Assembly: GCF_020564565.1 (NCBI RefSeq)
Contig: NZ_JAJCTD010000001.1
Coordinates: 124,001-188,000, forward strand
Length of the DNA stretch: 64,000 nt
Direction: 5' to 3'
From: Rhodobacter sp. Har01
Lineage (GTDB): Bacteria; Pseudomonadota; Alphaproteobacteria; Rhodobacterales; Rhodobacteraceae
Below are positions 1 through 8,637 of the stretch, in pieces. Each line of letters begins with the position of its first letter. The stretch's first letter is position 1. The notes beneath the pieces were generated by a model. That model did not search any database. It worked only from the letters and a program-made list of their open reading frames with translations, and was not told the DNA's origin. Position numbers and translations under genes: made by a program.

Positions 1-807
1 AAGCTGGGCGAGACCCTCACCCAGGGCGGGGCCTGGGCCTATCAGGGGCCCGACCGCGTCTGGCGCGAATCGAAGGACCCGATCGCCGACTGGCGCCGCG
101 GCGGCCGGCCGGTGCAGAACGAACTCGTCACCGACCAGCCGACCGACTACCAGACCACGCTGGAAGCCCTGATCGGCGCGGTCGATCCGGTGACCGGCGA
201 ACTGATCGGCGACGCGGCGCAATTCCTGGTCGATGCGCTGGGCGTGGCGCTGGGCAGCCTGGACAGCGAACGCGGCTGGGAAACGATCTATGGCAAGAAC
301 ATCGCCTGGGAATACTTCGACAACGCCAATTCGCCCGAGCTGGCGATCCGCGACGAGGTCAAGACCGGCAAGCGCTGGTTCAAGTTCCGCCACATGAACG
401 AATTCCGCATCGTCGCGGAACTCGACTCGCTGTTTGCCGGCAGGCCGACGCGCCTGATCCTGGGCCATTCGCACGAGCCGCGCTTCCGGCCCGGCAAAAG
501 CCTGCCCGGCCAGCCGCACCGCACGGTGGACAGCTACCTGAACTGCGCCTCGGCCGGCCGGTTCCAGAACCTGATCTGGGGCATCGAACTGATCGACGGC
601 GAGCCGTTCCTGGTCTCGTGGCACCGCGAGGACCGGCCCCCGGTGGGCAATGTCGCGGTACGGACGCTGTGGGAGAATGCCCTGGACGGGGCGACCTCGG
701 TGCTCAGGCCGATCGCCTCGGCGACCATCGCCGAACTGCTTGGCGGCGCCACCGGCCTGCACGGCGACACCACCACGCTGCGCATCGCCGCCGATCACAT
801 CATCTAG
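1..807 (+). CDS. Metallophosphoesterase, C-terminal part (5' end outside window)
   Basis: The frame is already open at base 1, so the N-terminus lies outside the window and about 268 residues are visible. The pattern LILGHSHEP (GHSH at bases 463-474) is the last metal-binding motif of calcineurin-like phosphoesterases, and the following YLNCASAG segment fits the closing strands of that fold. A metal-dependent phosphohydrolase is therefore likely, but the DxH and GNHD motifs would lie upstream and cannot be checked. About 85 residues follow the core, ending in TTLRIAADHII, a tail nearly repeated at the end of the next protein. The next gene starts 18 bases downstream, so the two are probably co-transcribed. 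The substrate is unknown. Confidence 0.75.
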   Translation, partial: KLGETLTQGGAWAYQGPDRVWRESKDPIADWRRGGRPVQNELVTDQPTDYQTTLEALIGAVDPVTGELIGDAAQFLVDALGVALGSLDSERGWETIYGKNIAWEYFDNANSPELAIRDEVKTGKRWFKFRHMNEFRIVAELDSLFAGRPTRLILGHSHEPRFRPGKSLPGQPHRTVDSYLNCASAGRFQNLIWGIELIDGEPFLVSWHREDRPPVGNVAVRTLWENALDGATSVLRPIASATIAELLGGATGLHGDTTTLRIAADHII

Positions 808-825
808 ACACCGGCGGGGATCGCC

Positions 826-2142
826 ATGGACACGACAGCAGAACCTCCTTTCCCGGTCTGGCAGGGCTTCCGGCACAGCTGGACCTACAACCACCGCCTG
901 AACCGGCTGGGCGACTGGCTGGCCACGACGGACCGCGCGGGTGACCGGCTGGTGGTCGAGGTTGCGCATGCGGCGGCCTCGGGCACCGGACGGGACCAAG
1001 CGACGTTCCAGGGCTTCCGCACCATCGCCCGCGCCGCCGGCATCAGTTACCGCGAGCTCTGGCGCAGCATCGAGATCACCGCGACCGAGGCCGCCAGCCG
1101 CGCCTTCGTCCGCGAGATCCGGCTGGCGCCCGACGAGGTGCCCGACGACTGCGACCGCTTCGCCGCGATCCTGTCCGGCTTCGACCTCTGCTCGGCCACG
1201 GATGCCGACAAGCTGGCCAGCTTCCACCTGGCGACCAGCCAGCCGCGGCGCGACGCCACGACCGGCGAGGTCGTGTTCCAGATCGTCGGCGCCCTGAACG
1301 TCGATTGCGACAGCGCCGAATGCGACGCGCATGACAGCACCGGCGGCATGATCGCCGCGGTGCTGGCCGGCGCGGCGGCGGGGTCGAACCTGGGGCTTCC
1401 GGGGCTGGTCGCGGGGGCGGTGTTCGGCGCCCTGTTCACCAAGCTGGACATCACCACCGACTACACGCTTCAGGTCCGCTGCGCCCTGATCGCCGGCCGC
1501 GCCGAGACCCTCTGCGTCACCGGCCATTCCGCGCAGCGGCTTTATGGCTGGGACACCCGCCGGGTCATCACGCGGCGGAACGAAGGCACGATCCGCGACT
1601 TCCAGATGACCGGCGACGACGCCCCGCACTGGTGCCTTTGCATCCCGGCAATCACCCAGCTGTCGCTGGAGGTGACGCGCAACCGCGGGATACTGCGCCC
1701 CGACACCGCGATGCATCTTCTGGAATGGGACATGGCGGTGCGGCCGGTCTCGTCGGATGGCCGCCGCTGCACGGCCGACCTTGAACTGTTCTTCCGCAAC
1801 TGGCAGGCACAGCCGTCCAGCTTTCTCGATGCCCAGATCGACGTCTTCGAACCGATCGAGCCGCTGGACGATCTCAGCCAGGCCATCGCCTCGCACCGCG
1901 ACGCGGGCTGGGCGTCGGTCTTCATCGGGCTCAGCCTGCTGCAGTTCGCCGCCGCCGATGCGGTCGGCCCGGACGGTTGGTCCGCAAGCCTGGTCTGGGA
2001 CGGCCAGGGCGCAAGCGCCAAGTCCGAATCCGCCGTGCGCCGCGCCCGGCAAGGCCCCTACGACATTCCGTCGCCCACTGCCTGCGAACCGCCGCCATTC
2101 GACCGGACCGTTCTCAGGATCGCCGCCGACCTTGGCAACTGA
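826..2142 (+). CDS. Protein of unknown function, 438 aa
   Basis: I do not recognise this protein. The ATG lies 18 bases after the phosphoesterase stop. The first 150 residues look soluble and mixed helical. Residues about 173-205 form a glycine/alanine-rich hydrophobic stretch (GGMIAAVLAGAAAG and on) that could be a membrane insertion or glycine-zipper segment. The rest looks like beta-rich sequence with many Trp and Asp. The C-terminus RTVLRIAADLGN closely matches the tail of the preceding phosphoesterase. There is no signal peptide. Codon use looks like that of the neighbours. The three-gene context suggests one functional unit, but no role can be assigned from sequence. Confidence 0.75.
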   Translation: MDTTAEPPFPVWQGFRHSWTYNHRLNRLGDWLATTDRAGDRLVVEVAHAAASGTGRDQATFQGFRTIARAAGISYRELWRSIEITATEAASRAFVREIRLAPDEVPDDCDRFAAILSGFDLCSATDADKLASFHLATSQPRRDATTGEVVFQIVGALNVDCDSAECDAHDSTGGMIAAVLAGAAAGSNLGLPGLVAGAVFGALFTKLDITTDYTLQVRCALIAGRAETLCVTGHSAQRLYGWDTRRVITRRNEGTIRDFQMTGDDAPHWCLCIPAITQLSLEVTRNRGILRPDTAMHLLEWDMAVRPVSSDGRRCTADLELFFRNWQAQPSSFLDAQIDVFEPIEPLDDLSQAIASHRDAGWASVFIGLSLLQFAAADAVGPDGWSASLVWDGQGASAKSESAVRRARQGPYDIPSPTACEPPPFDRTVLRIAADLGN

Positions 2143-2162
2143 ACCTTGAAAGGAGTGTATTC

Positions 2163-2663
2163 ATGGCACAACATCCCACCGCAGAACTCGACCGCCGGAA
2201 AAAGGGCGGCGGGGGCAAATCCTCCAACGGCGGGCAGGGCGCGCGCCGGCTGGCCACCCCGACCGAAGGCGGCGCCGGGCCCGACCTCGACGACCTCACC
2301 GCGCCGGACGGCGGTGCGCAGTCCCTGCTTTACGAGACGACGCGCGGGCGTGTCGCGGGCTATGGCGTCAACAGCGCCGGCCTGACCATCCACCTCGACT
2401 GTTCGGCGATCTCACGGATCGTGGCTTCGGTCGGGGCGGAGGAACCGCACTTCCGCTCGGCCGTGTCGATGGCCATGGTGGCGCTGAACAACCGGATCAG
2501 CCCGTCGACCTCGACCGGGATCGACCAGCAGTATCTCTGGGTCAGCCTTGAGAAAACCACCAAGGGCAGGACCATCCGGCCCGCCGCGGCGGTGGCCTTG
2601 TCGTCCAACACCGACAACGATCCGTTCGATCACGCGGGCTGGGCCTTCGCCCCCACGGCCTAG
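2163..2663 (+). CDS. Protein of unknown function, 166 aa, basic disordered N-terminus
   Basis: The ATG at 2163 is chosen because AAAGGAG sits 8 bases upstream, although the frame is open further upstream. The first 40 residues are rich in Lys, Gly and Ser and probably disordered (RRKKGGGGKSSNGG). From about residue 55 the protein looks folded, with a VSMAMVALNNRISPSTSTG segment. No family is recognised. It lies 20 bases after the 438-residue protein and is followed by a strong hairpin, so it is probably the last gene of the phosphoesterase cluster. No signal peptide or membrane segment is visible. Confidence 0.7.
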   Translation: MAQHPTAELDRRKKGGGGKSSNGGQGARRLATPTEGGAGPDLDDLTAPDGGAQSLLYETTRGRVAGYGVNSAGLTIHLDCSAISRIVASVGAEEPHFRSAVSMAMVALNNRISPSTSTGIDQQYLWVSLEKTTKGRTIRPAAAVALSSNTDNDPFDHAGWAFAPTA

Positions 2664-2678
2664 CGCCGCCGCGCCGAA

Positions 2679-2703
2679 GCGGGCAGCCATCCCGGCTGCC
2701 CGC
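2679..2703. terminator. GC-rich hairpin after the 5' cluster
   Basis: A perfect 10-bp stem (GCGGGCAGCC with its reverse complement) and a 5-base loop lie 15 bases after the 166-residue gene. No T-run follows on either strand, so it is a candidate terminator or 3'-end stabiliser only. Confidence 0.5.
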
Positions 2704-2767
2704 CCCGCCGGCCCGCCCCGTCGTCCCTTGCCGAAGGCGCGGGGACAGCCCCCCGGATTGCGCCAGC

Positions 2768-3850
2768 TCAGCGGCGTCTTGTGCGCAGCGTGCCGATGCC
2801 CAGTTTCAGCTTGGTCGGGGCGGTGCCAAAGCGCCCGCGGAAGCTTTTCGAGAAATGCGACACCGAGGCAAAGCCGCAGGCGGTGGCGACCTCCTACAAC
2901 GTCAACTCGGTGGTGCTCAGCAGGTTGCGGCCGCGGTCCAGCCGCAGGCCGCGATAGAACTCGCCCGGCGACTTGCCCGTCGCCTCGCGGAACAGCCGTT
3001 CCAGATGGCGGCGGGAATAGCCGGCGGCCTCGGCCAGGTCGTCCATCGACAGCGGCTCTTCGATGTGGCGGTTCATCAGGGTGACGCTGGCGATCAGCAC
3101 CGGATTGCGCGACGACATCAGCGCCGCCAGCGAACTGCGCTGTTCGGGATCGACGCCCGGCATCACCGTGCGCAGGCACATCTCGGACACCATCGCGGCG
3201 AAGTCGGCGCCGTGCTCGTCGGCGATCACCGACAGCATCATGTCGGTCGAGGCGGCCCCGCCGCCGCAGGTCATCAGCCGGCCGTCGGTCTCGAACCGGC
3301 TGGCGGTGGGGGTCTGGTCGGGAAAGGTCTCCACAAAGCCGGGCTGGTTTTCCCAATGCAGGGTAAAGCGGCGGCCGGCGACCAGCCCCGCCTTGGCCAG
3401 CGCCACCGCGCCGGTGCAGATGCCGCCCACCACGCCGCCAAAGCGGTGATGCCGGGCCACCGCGGCCACCACGGCAGGGGCGGCGGCGGCCGACTGCGGG
3501 TTGCCGGCGCAGACAAAGACCCGGGCGTCGCGGTCGAAGGTCTCGATCGGGCCGTCCGCGCCGACGGCAATGCCCGAGGAACTGGCCACCGGGCCGCCGG
3601 TTTCGGACAGCACGCGCCAGCGGTAAAGGGGTTGCTGCGACAACTGGTTGGCAATCCGCAGCGGCTCGACCGCCGAGGCAAAGGCCAGCAGGGTGAAGCC
3701 GGGCACCAGGATGAAAGCATAGGTCCGCGTCGGCCCGGCCGAGCTGACGGCACAGAAGGCCGCCCCTTTCGGCACCAGTGAATCATGCCGTGTCACGTCG
3801 GTTTCCACCTGGTCCCCAAGGCGCGGAACGCCCCCCTGTCCGTCGGTCAT
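2768..3850 (-). pseudogene. GlxA-family AraC regulator broken by an in-frame TAG
   Basis: The first 318 codons encode a DJ-1/PfpI-like amidase domain (TYAFILVPGF, GGICTGAVALAKAGL) and the first helix-turn-helix of an AraC DNA-binding domain (MDDLAEAAGYSRRHLERLF). A TAG at 2894-2896 then interrupts the frame. Downstream, in the same frame, the missing second half of the AraC domain is still readable (EVATACGFASVSHFSKSF) to a TGA at 2768-2770, giving a normal total of about 360 codons. The truncated product would lack the second helix-turn-helix. GlxA/GbdR-type regulators often control betaine, carnitine or related amine catabolism, which fits the decayed creatinine genes next door. A sequencing error cannot be excluded, but every neighbour to the right is also broken. 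Confidence 0.85.
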
Positions 3851-4081
3851 GCATGGGCCTCTCGCGGGGTGCGGTCAAGCCGCGGGGCGGCGGCCGGCGC
3901 GGCCGGGCCTCCGGTCCGGGTCGCTTGCCGCTGCTCGGCCGGGTCAGGGCGGATCGCGACCTGCGGCATCGCCAGCCTTTCGGCGGCCAGATCAACGGCA
4001 AGCAGGGTCAGCCGCCCGCCACAGGGATTGGCGGCGGCGGGCATCGCAAGGGCGCGAAACCGGTCCGTTGCGGCGGCGGCG

Positions 4082-4926
4082 TCAGGCTTTGGCGACAAGG
4101 TGGCCATCCTCCGGCGCCCACCAGGCGAACAGGTGCTGTCCGATCTCCCGCGGCAGGTCGGCCAGATCCTCGTGGCCCTTCTGCACCCGGATTTCCCGGC
4201 CTTGCGCCGTTTCCAGATCCAGCGTCGCCATGGCGCCGACGAATTCCTCGCCGATCACGCGCACCGGCACCGCGTCCACCCGGCCGCAGCCGCCCGCACC
4301 CTGCCGCTGAAGATGTCGGACGAGCGCTGGAAATCGGCCAAGAAGCGGGTGCGCGGGGTGCGGCAGACCTGTTGCGGGGTGGCGATCTGCTCGATCACGC
4401 CTCGGCTCATGATCCCCACCCGGTCGGCCATCGAAAACGCCTCGGACTGGCTGTGGGTGACGTAGACGAAGGTGATGCCGGTCTCGCGCTGAAGGTTCTT
4501 CCGCACCGACCGCATCCGCACCTTCAAGGCCGCATCCGGCGCCGACAGCGGCTTGTCCGGAAGCAGGAATTCCGGCTCGACCACCAGCGACCGCGCCAGC
4601 GCCACCCGCTGCCGCTGGCCGCCCGAAAGCCGGGCGACGTTGCACTGGGCGACTTCGGTGATGTGCAGCCGGTCCGGCCATTGCTCGGCCCGCTTGCGGC
4701 GCTCGGCGCGGCCCAGGCCGCGCATCTTCAGCGCAGATTCCACATTCCCGCGCAGGTTCAGGAACGGAAACGGCGCCCGGCACTGCCAGACCATCGCGGT
4801 GTCGCGGGCCCAGGTCGGCAGGTCGTTGATCGGCTTGCCCGACAGGCGGATCACGCCTTCGCTGGGGGCCTCAAGCCCCGCCAGCATGCGCAACGTCGTG
4901 GTCTTTCCGCAGCCCGACGCCCCCAT
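4082..4926 (-). pseudogene. ABC importer ATPase (PotA-like), truncated and frameshifted
   Basis: Remains of the ATP-binding subunit of a polyamine/opine-type importer. The frame begins directly at the Walker A motif (GASGCGKTTT), so the first 35 or so residues are missing. It has been joined in frame to the 3' part of the upstream permease. The signature LSGGQRQR is intact. Walker B reads LLPDKPLSAPDA where LLLDEPLSALDA is expected, so the catalytic Glu has become Lys. A frameshift near 4270-4300 moves the C-terminal TOBE region (VPVRVIGEEFVGAMATL) into another frame, which ends at 4082. It lies in the decayed creatinine/creatine island and presumably once powered uptake of that substrate. 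Confidence 0.88.
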
Positions 4927-5687
4927 GGATGTGACAAAGACAAAGCTGCCGATGGCATTGATGCGCGGGCTGACCTGGCCCTGCAAAAAGCCCAGAACCT
5001 TGACCGGCAGGGTCTCATTCAGGCCCGAGACGAACCAGGCCACGGCGAATGCGTCGAAGGGGACACCGCCATGGTGATGAACAGCGCGCCCAGGATCGCG
5101 GGCTTGGTCAAGGGCGCGATGACATGCCGCATGGTCGCCCATTCCGACGCGCCCGGGTTCCAGGCGGCGGGTTCCAGTGCCGGGTCGATATGGCTGATCC
5201 GCAGCCGGATGATTGCTACGGCGAAGGGCGCGCAGACCACGACGTGGCTGATGAACACCGACAGCGCAGTGCCCGACAGGTTGATGCGGCTGCGACAGGC
5301 CAGCATCGCCAGGCCCAGGATGATGACCGGAATCGTCGGCGGCAGCAGCGCCAGCGCCAGGCAGACCTGCTTGCCGAAGGGCTTGTAGCGATTGTCGGTA
5401 TAGGCCGCGCCAAAGCCCAGCGCGGTCGAGATCACCGCCGCCCCCACGCCCACCGGCAACGTGTTGCGAAACCCCTCCCAGACCAGCGGGTCGGAGGCCA
5501 CCGCCCGGTACCATTCCAGCGAGAACCCGCCCAGCGGGAGGGATGGAAAGCGGTCCGCGTTGAACGAAAAGAAGAAGCTGGCCGCGATCGGGGCAAAGAC
5601 AAAGCCATAGGCGGCCACGACAAAGGCCCTCTGCGCCCAGTCCACGGCCCGGCTGCGGTTGATGTCCTCTGCGCCGGTGCCGCTCAT
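4927..5687 (-). pseudogene. ABC importer permease (PotC-like), frameshifted and lacking its 3' end
   Basis: The frame starts with MSGTGAEDINRSRAVDW and has an N-terminal membrane helix (FVVAAYGFVFAPIAASFFF), several further helices, and a recognisable coupling region (EPAAWNPGASEWATMRHV). Near base 5070 the frame shifts: the expected MAVSFDAFAVAWFVSGLNET is split between two frames. The shifted frame then runs through the last helix and fuses without a stop to the ATPase remnant at 4926. The deletion therefore removed the end of this gene and the start of the next. It was one of the two transmembrane subunits of the importer whose other parts flank it. Confidence 0.85.
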
Positions 5688-5700
5688 CTGGTGCGTCCCC

Positions 5701-5917
5701 TCATTTGGTGCGCCCCTTGCAGGCGAAACGGACGGCGGCAAAGGCCACCCACAGCAGCGTGCCGATCATGGTCAGCGCTGCGATGGCGGCGGCCAGGGCC
5801 AGGGTGGTGCCATAGGCCTGCCAGAACACCATGCGGCTGAACATCGTCACCCAGTTCACGCTGTCGAAGTCCGGCCGCATGGCAAGGTTCTTCACCGTCC
5901 AGAACGACAGCGCGGCG
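5701..5917 (-). pseudogene. ABC importer permease fragment (PotB-like)
   Basis: A fragment of about 70 codons with the pattern SFWTVKNLAMRPDF followed by one membrane helix (YGTTLALAAAIAALTMIGTLL), as found around the first periplasmic loop and second helix of PotB-type permeases. The normal family length is about 290 residues, so both ends are lost; the frame stops at 5701, 13 bases before the partner permease. It is the second transmembrane subunit of the broken importer. Which side each deletion removed is inferred from family architecture. Confidence 0.7.
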
Positions 5918-5954
5918 TCGCATGGCCGCAGCGCTCCGGCTTGGGGGAAAGGGG

Positions 5955-5981
5955 CCGGCGGGCATGCATGGCACCCGCCGG
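5955..5981. terminator. Hairpin after the binding-protein remnant
   Basis: An 8-bp perfect stem (CCGGCGGG with its reverse complement) and 11-base loop lie just past the stop of the binding-protein pseudogene on the minus strand. It may have served as an intercistronic stabiliser between the abundant binding protein and the permeases. Confidence 0.4.
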
Positions 5982-5992
5982 CGCGGGGGCGG

Positions 5993-6861
5993 TCAGGCGC
6001 CCTTGCAGTCCGACCAGACGTCGTTCCCGGTCTCAAGGTCCTGCTGGATCGGCGGCTGGCGAACCTGGATCTTGCCCGACCGGATCATGTCCATCCCGTT
6101 CGACTGGCCGGTCACCATGCCCTGGCGCGCGGCCTCGGCGGGGTTGTCAGAGTCCAGCACCTCCGCGCCCTTCTGGTTGGGGATCAGCGCCGGATAGGCC
6201 GCCATATTGGCCGATTTCGCCTGGCCTTGGCCGAGGCGACAAACTGGATCCATTTCTCCGCCAGGTCCGCCTTGGCCGCGCCCTTGCCGATGGAAAAGCT
6301 TTCCGTCCATTGCAGCCCGCCCTCGTCGGGGATGACCGAACGCACCTTGGCGCCGGTCTTTTCCAGCATGCCGGTGACCCAGTCGCCGATGCCCGCTAAG
6401 GCCAGCATCTGGCCGTCGTTCAGCGAAGAGAAGGTGCCGCAACGGTCGAAGAACCCGCCCACCTGCGGGCGCAGCGACAGGGTCTTTTCCTTCACCGCCT
6501 CCCAGGCGGCCTCGTCGATGTCATGGGGAATGGCATTGCCGTTCAGCTGGCTGATCTGGCCCAGGTTCGGCAGATGCCAGTCGCAAGGGCCGACCTTGCC
6601 GGTCAGCCTGGGGGGCCGGAACAGGTTGTAGCTGCGCGCCTCGGTCACGGCGTCGGGGTTGTAGGCGACGCCGAGAAAGCCGAAGCGGGTGATGACCGAA
6701 TACAGATTGCCATCGGCCCCGTGGCCGGGGAACTGCTGGAACTCGGGGAAGAAGTCGGCCAAGGCACAGTCCGCCGGGTCCAGCTCCTCGATGTGGCCGG
6801 CGGCGTTCCGCTGCTGGACGTATTCGGCATCCGACAGGATCAGATCGAAGGTGCCGGGCGC
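5993..6861 (-). pseudogene. ABC importer substrate-binding protein (PotD-like), N-terminus lost, frameshifted
   Basis: The readable parts match periplasmic polyamine-type binding proteins: FDLILSDAEYVQQRN, LADFFPEFQQFPGHG, then KTGAKVRSVIPDEGG and a C-terminal GNDVWSDCKGA. The signal peptide and roughly the first quarter of the protein are absent, since at about 6861 the sequence passes abruptly into a LysR regulator gene. Near 6225 (around AAGGCCAGGCG) a frameshift moves the last 75 residues into a different frame. It would have delivered substrate to the adjacent broken permeases. Confidence 0.85.
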
Positions 6862-7271
6862 TGTAACGCGCGGCTCAGGTCGCGGTGATTCTCCAGTTCA
6901 ACCTCGGGGTGGCGCTGGATGAAGCCGGTCAGCGTGCCTTGCAGGACGCTGACGGCATCGCCGGTGTATAGGCCGATCCGCAGCACGCCGGACATGTCGG
7001 CGCGGTGGAAATGGGCCACCGCCTCGTCGTTGATGCGCACCATTTCCCGCGCAAAGCTGAGCAGCGCCTCGCCGGCCGGGGCGGGCTGGATCTTGCGGCC
7101 GTCCTGGGTCAGCAGCGGCGCGCGGATCAGGTCCTCCAGCCGCCCGAGCTGCAGCGAAATCGCCGGCTGGCTGCGGCCCAGCAAGGCGCCGGCCTTGGAA
7201 TGCCCGCCCAGTTCCACCACCGCAATGAAGGTGCGCAACAGGTCGGCAGGTTGGTGATCGGCGCCATGCAT
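6862..7271 (-). pseudogene. LysR-family regulator, C-terminally truncated
   Basis: The ATG at 7271 opens a typical LysR N-terminus: a winged helix-turn-helix (LRTFIAVVELGGHSKAGALLGRSQPAISLQLGRLE, residues about 11-45) and the start of the effector domain (MSGVLRIGLYTGDAV). At about residue 135 of a usual 300 the homology stops. The reading frame enters the binding-protein remnant in the wrong frame and ends soon after. The DNA-binding domain is intact but the ligand-binding domain is gone, so regulation is lost. It is divergent from the creatininase remnant, the arrangement expected for its regulator. Confidence 0.85.
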
Positions 7272-7314
7272 TTGCCCCCCTGATGAAGCGGCACCCCCAA
7301 ATCGCAGACCCCTG

Positions 7315-7908
7315 ATGTCGCTGCACACTGCCTTTGCTTGCGAATTGACCTGGCCCGACCGTGACGGGGCGAAGCGGAACGGGCGAACGCCGATCCTGAT
7401 CCCGTGCTCGATCAAGCAGCATGGCCACCACACGCCGCTGCAGGTCGATGTGCGGCTGCCCACCGAATTCGCCCGCCACGGCGCGCGCAGGATCTGCCCG
7501 GTGAACGGGCATTTCGAGAATTCCTGGTTCATCATCGAAGGCATCGACCTGGCCTTGCGCGCATTGCGCTGGGACGGCGTGACCGAGGTCAAGACCGTGG
7601 GGCGTCCTGCTGGGGCTTCGTCCACAAGGAGGCGATCGCCCAGCTTTGCCCGAACGGTTTCCCGGGCCGGGAAATCGAGCATGGTGGGGTGCTGGAAACC
7701 TCGCGGATGCTGGCGCCGCATCCGCACCTCGTGCATCTGGACCGCGCGCTGGACCTGGCCCCGGCCAGCTTTCCGCCCTATGGCGTCGACCCGGTCAAGC
7801 CGGGATGGACGCCCTGCTCGGGCACCCTGTCCTCGCCCCGGGAGGCCTCGGTCGAAAAGGGCCACATCCTGCTTGGGGTCTGCACCCAGGGCATCACCGC
7901 CGCCCAGC
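7315..7908 (+). pseudogene. Creatininase (creatinine amidohydrolase) remnant
   Basis: Three blocks match creatininase, the Mn/Zn enzyme that interconverts creatinine and creatine. First, ELTWPD and KQHGHHTPLQVDV, where the family has EQHGHH, so the metal-ligand Glu is replaced by Lys. Second, after an internal deletion of roughly 85-95 codons, ARHGARRICPVNGHFENSWF. Third, after a frameshift near 7600, WGFVHKEAIAQLCPNGF, EIEHGGVLETS and FPPYGVDPV, ending near TQGITAA. An intact enzyme has about 260 residues. The end abuts the creatinase remnant on the opposite strand. I am sure of the family, and deletion, frameshift and lost ligand all say it is dead. Confidence 0.88.
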
Positions 7909-8449
7909 CGCCCAGCCGCCCCATGGCAGACGCGGGCGCCGGTGCGGATCAGCTTGTGCTCTTCGGCCGACTTGATCGACCGCATCACATCGAAGCTATA
8001 GCGATATCGACGACTTCCACGCCGGGCAGCGCCGCCTCAAGCGCCTTGCGGTCGTCGAGGCTCACGCGGTCGAACTCGATCCGCAGCCGCTTGACCCCCG
8101 GCGTCAGTTGCCGCACCGCGCGGTGGAAATTGTCGCGCCGCCAGTCGGTGTAGGTGATGTTACCGCCAAAGCTGCGCCGCCAGGGCTGGCCGCCGTCGAT
8201 CCCGGCGGAAATGGGGGTGCCGTTCCCCTGCGGGATCACCATGCCGTAGTTCCGGCCGAAACAGCAGAAGAGCCAGCCCGAATGATAGGTGATGCCGTGG
8301 AACGAGGTGAGCAGCCCGGCATCGACCTCGTTCGCGGCCATCCAGCCGCGCAGGTCGTCCTGCCGCCGCTTCATCTCGGCCTCCGAGAACGGCGAGAGCG
8401 CCTTGTCGCCGTTGCGCCATTCCATGACGTGCAGCATGCCTTCGGTCAT
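7909..8449 (-). pseudogene. Creatinase (creatine amidinohydrolase) remnant
   Basis: The 155-codon open part has the complete N-terminal domain signature of creatinase: FSEAEMKRRQDDLRGWMA, ISAGIDGGQPWRRSFGGNI and TYTDWRRDNFHRAVRQL. At 7988 a single missing G (TCGATGTGATGCGG where ATGTGGATGCGG is expected) throws the frame. In the next frame SIKSAEEHKLIRTGARVC continues the family sequence, and then homology ends at a junction with the creatininase remnant. The whole catalytic pita-bread domain (about 240 residues) is lost. The intact enzyme hydrolyses creatine to sarcosine and urea. Confidence 0.9.
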
Positions 8450-8637
8450 CTGTCTTGCCCGTCCTGCAGCGTCGGAAACCCTGCCTGAAGGCCAGCGCCC
8501 CGCCGGACGGCACAGAAATCTGTTCTGGAAATCGTGGGATTGGGAACGCTGCTGCAGCCGGATTCGGCGCGGCCATGCCGGCAGGGGCAGGCGTGCCCGG
8601 CCCGATGCCCGGGGCGCCGAAGCCCGCGGGCGATGGG

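Noticed and set aside
3847..4107. Minus-strand open frame of 86 codons between the GlxA and ATPase pseudogenes
   Set aside because: It overlaps the end of the ATPase remnant, is Ala/Pro/Arg-rich and has no recognisable family; it may be another fragment, but I cannot support it.
4255..5514. A possible natural permease-ATPase fusion protein
   Set aside because: It begins out of frame in the permease, lacks the Walker B Glu and loses its C-terminal domain by frameshift, so it is debris.
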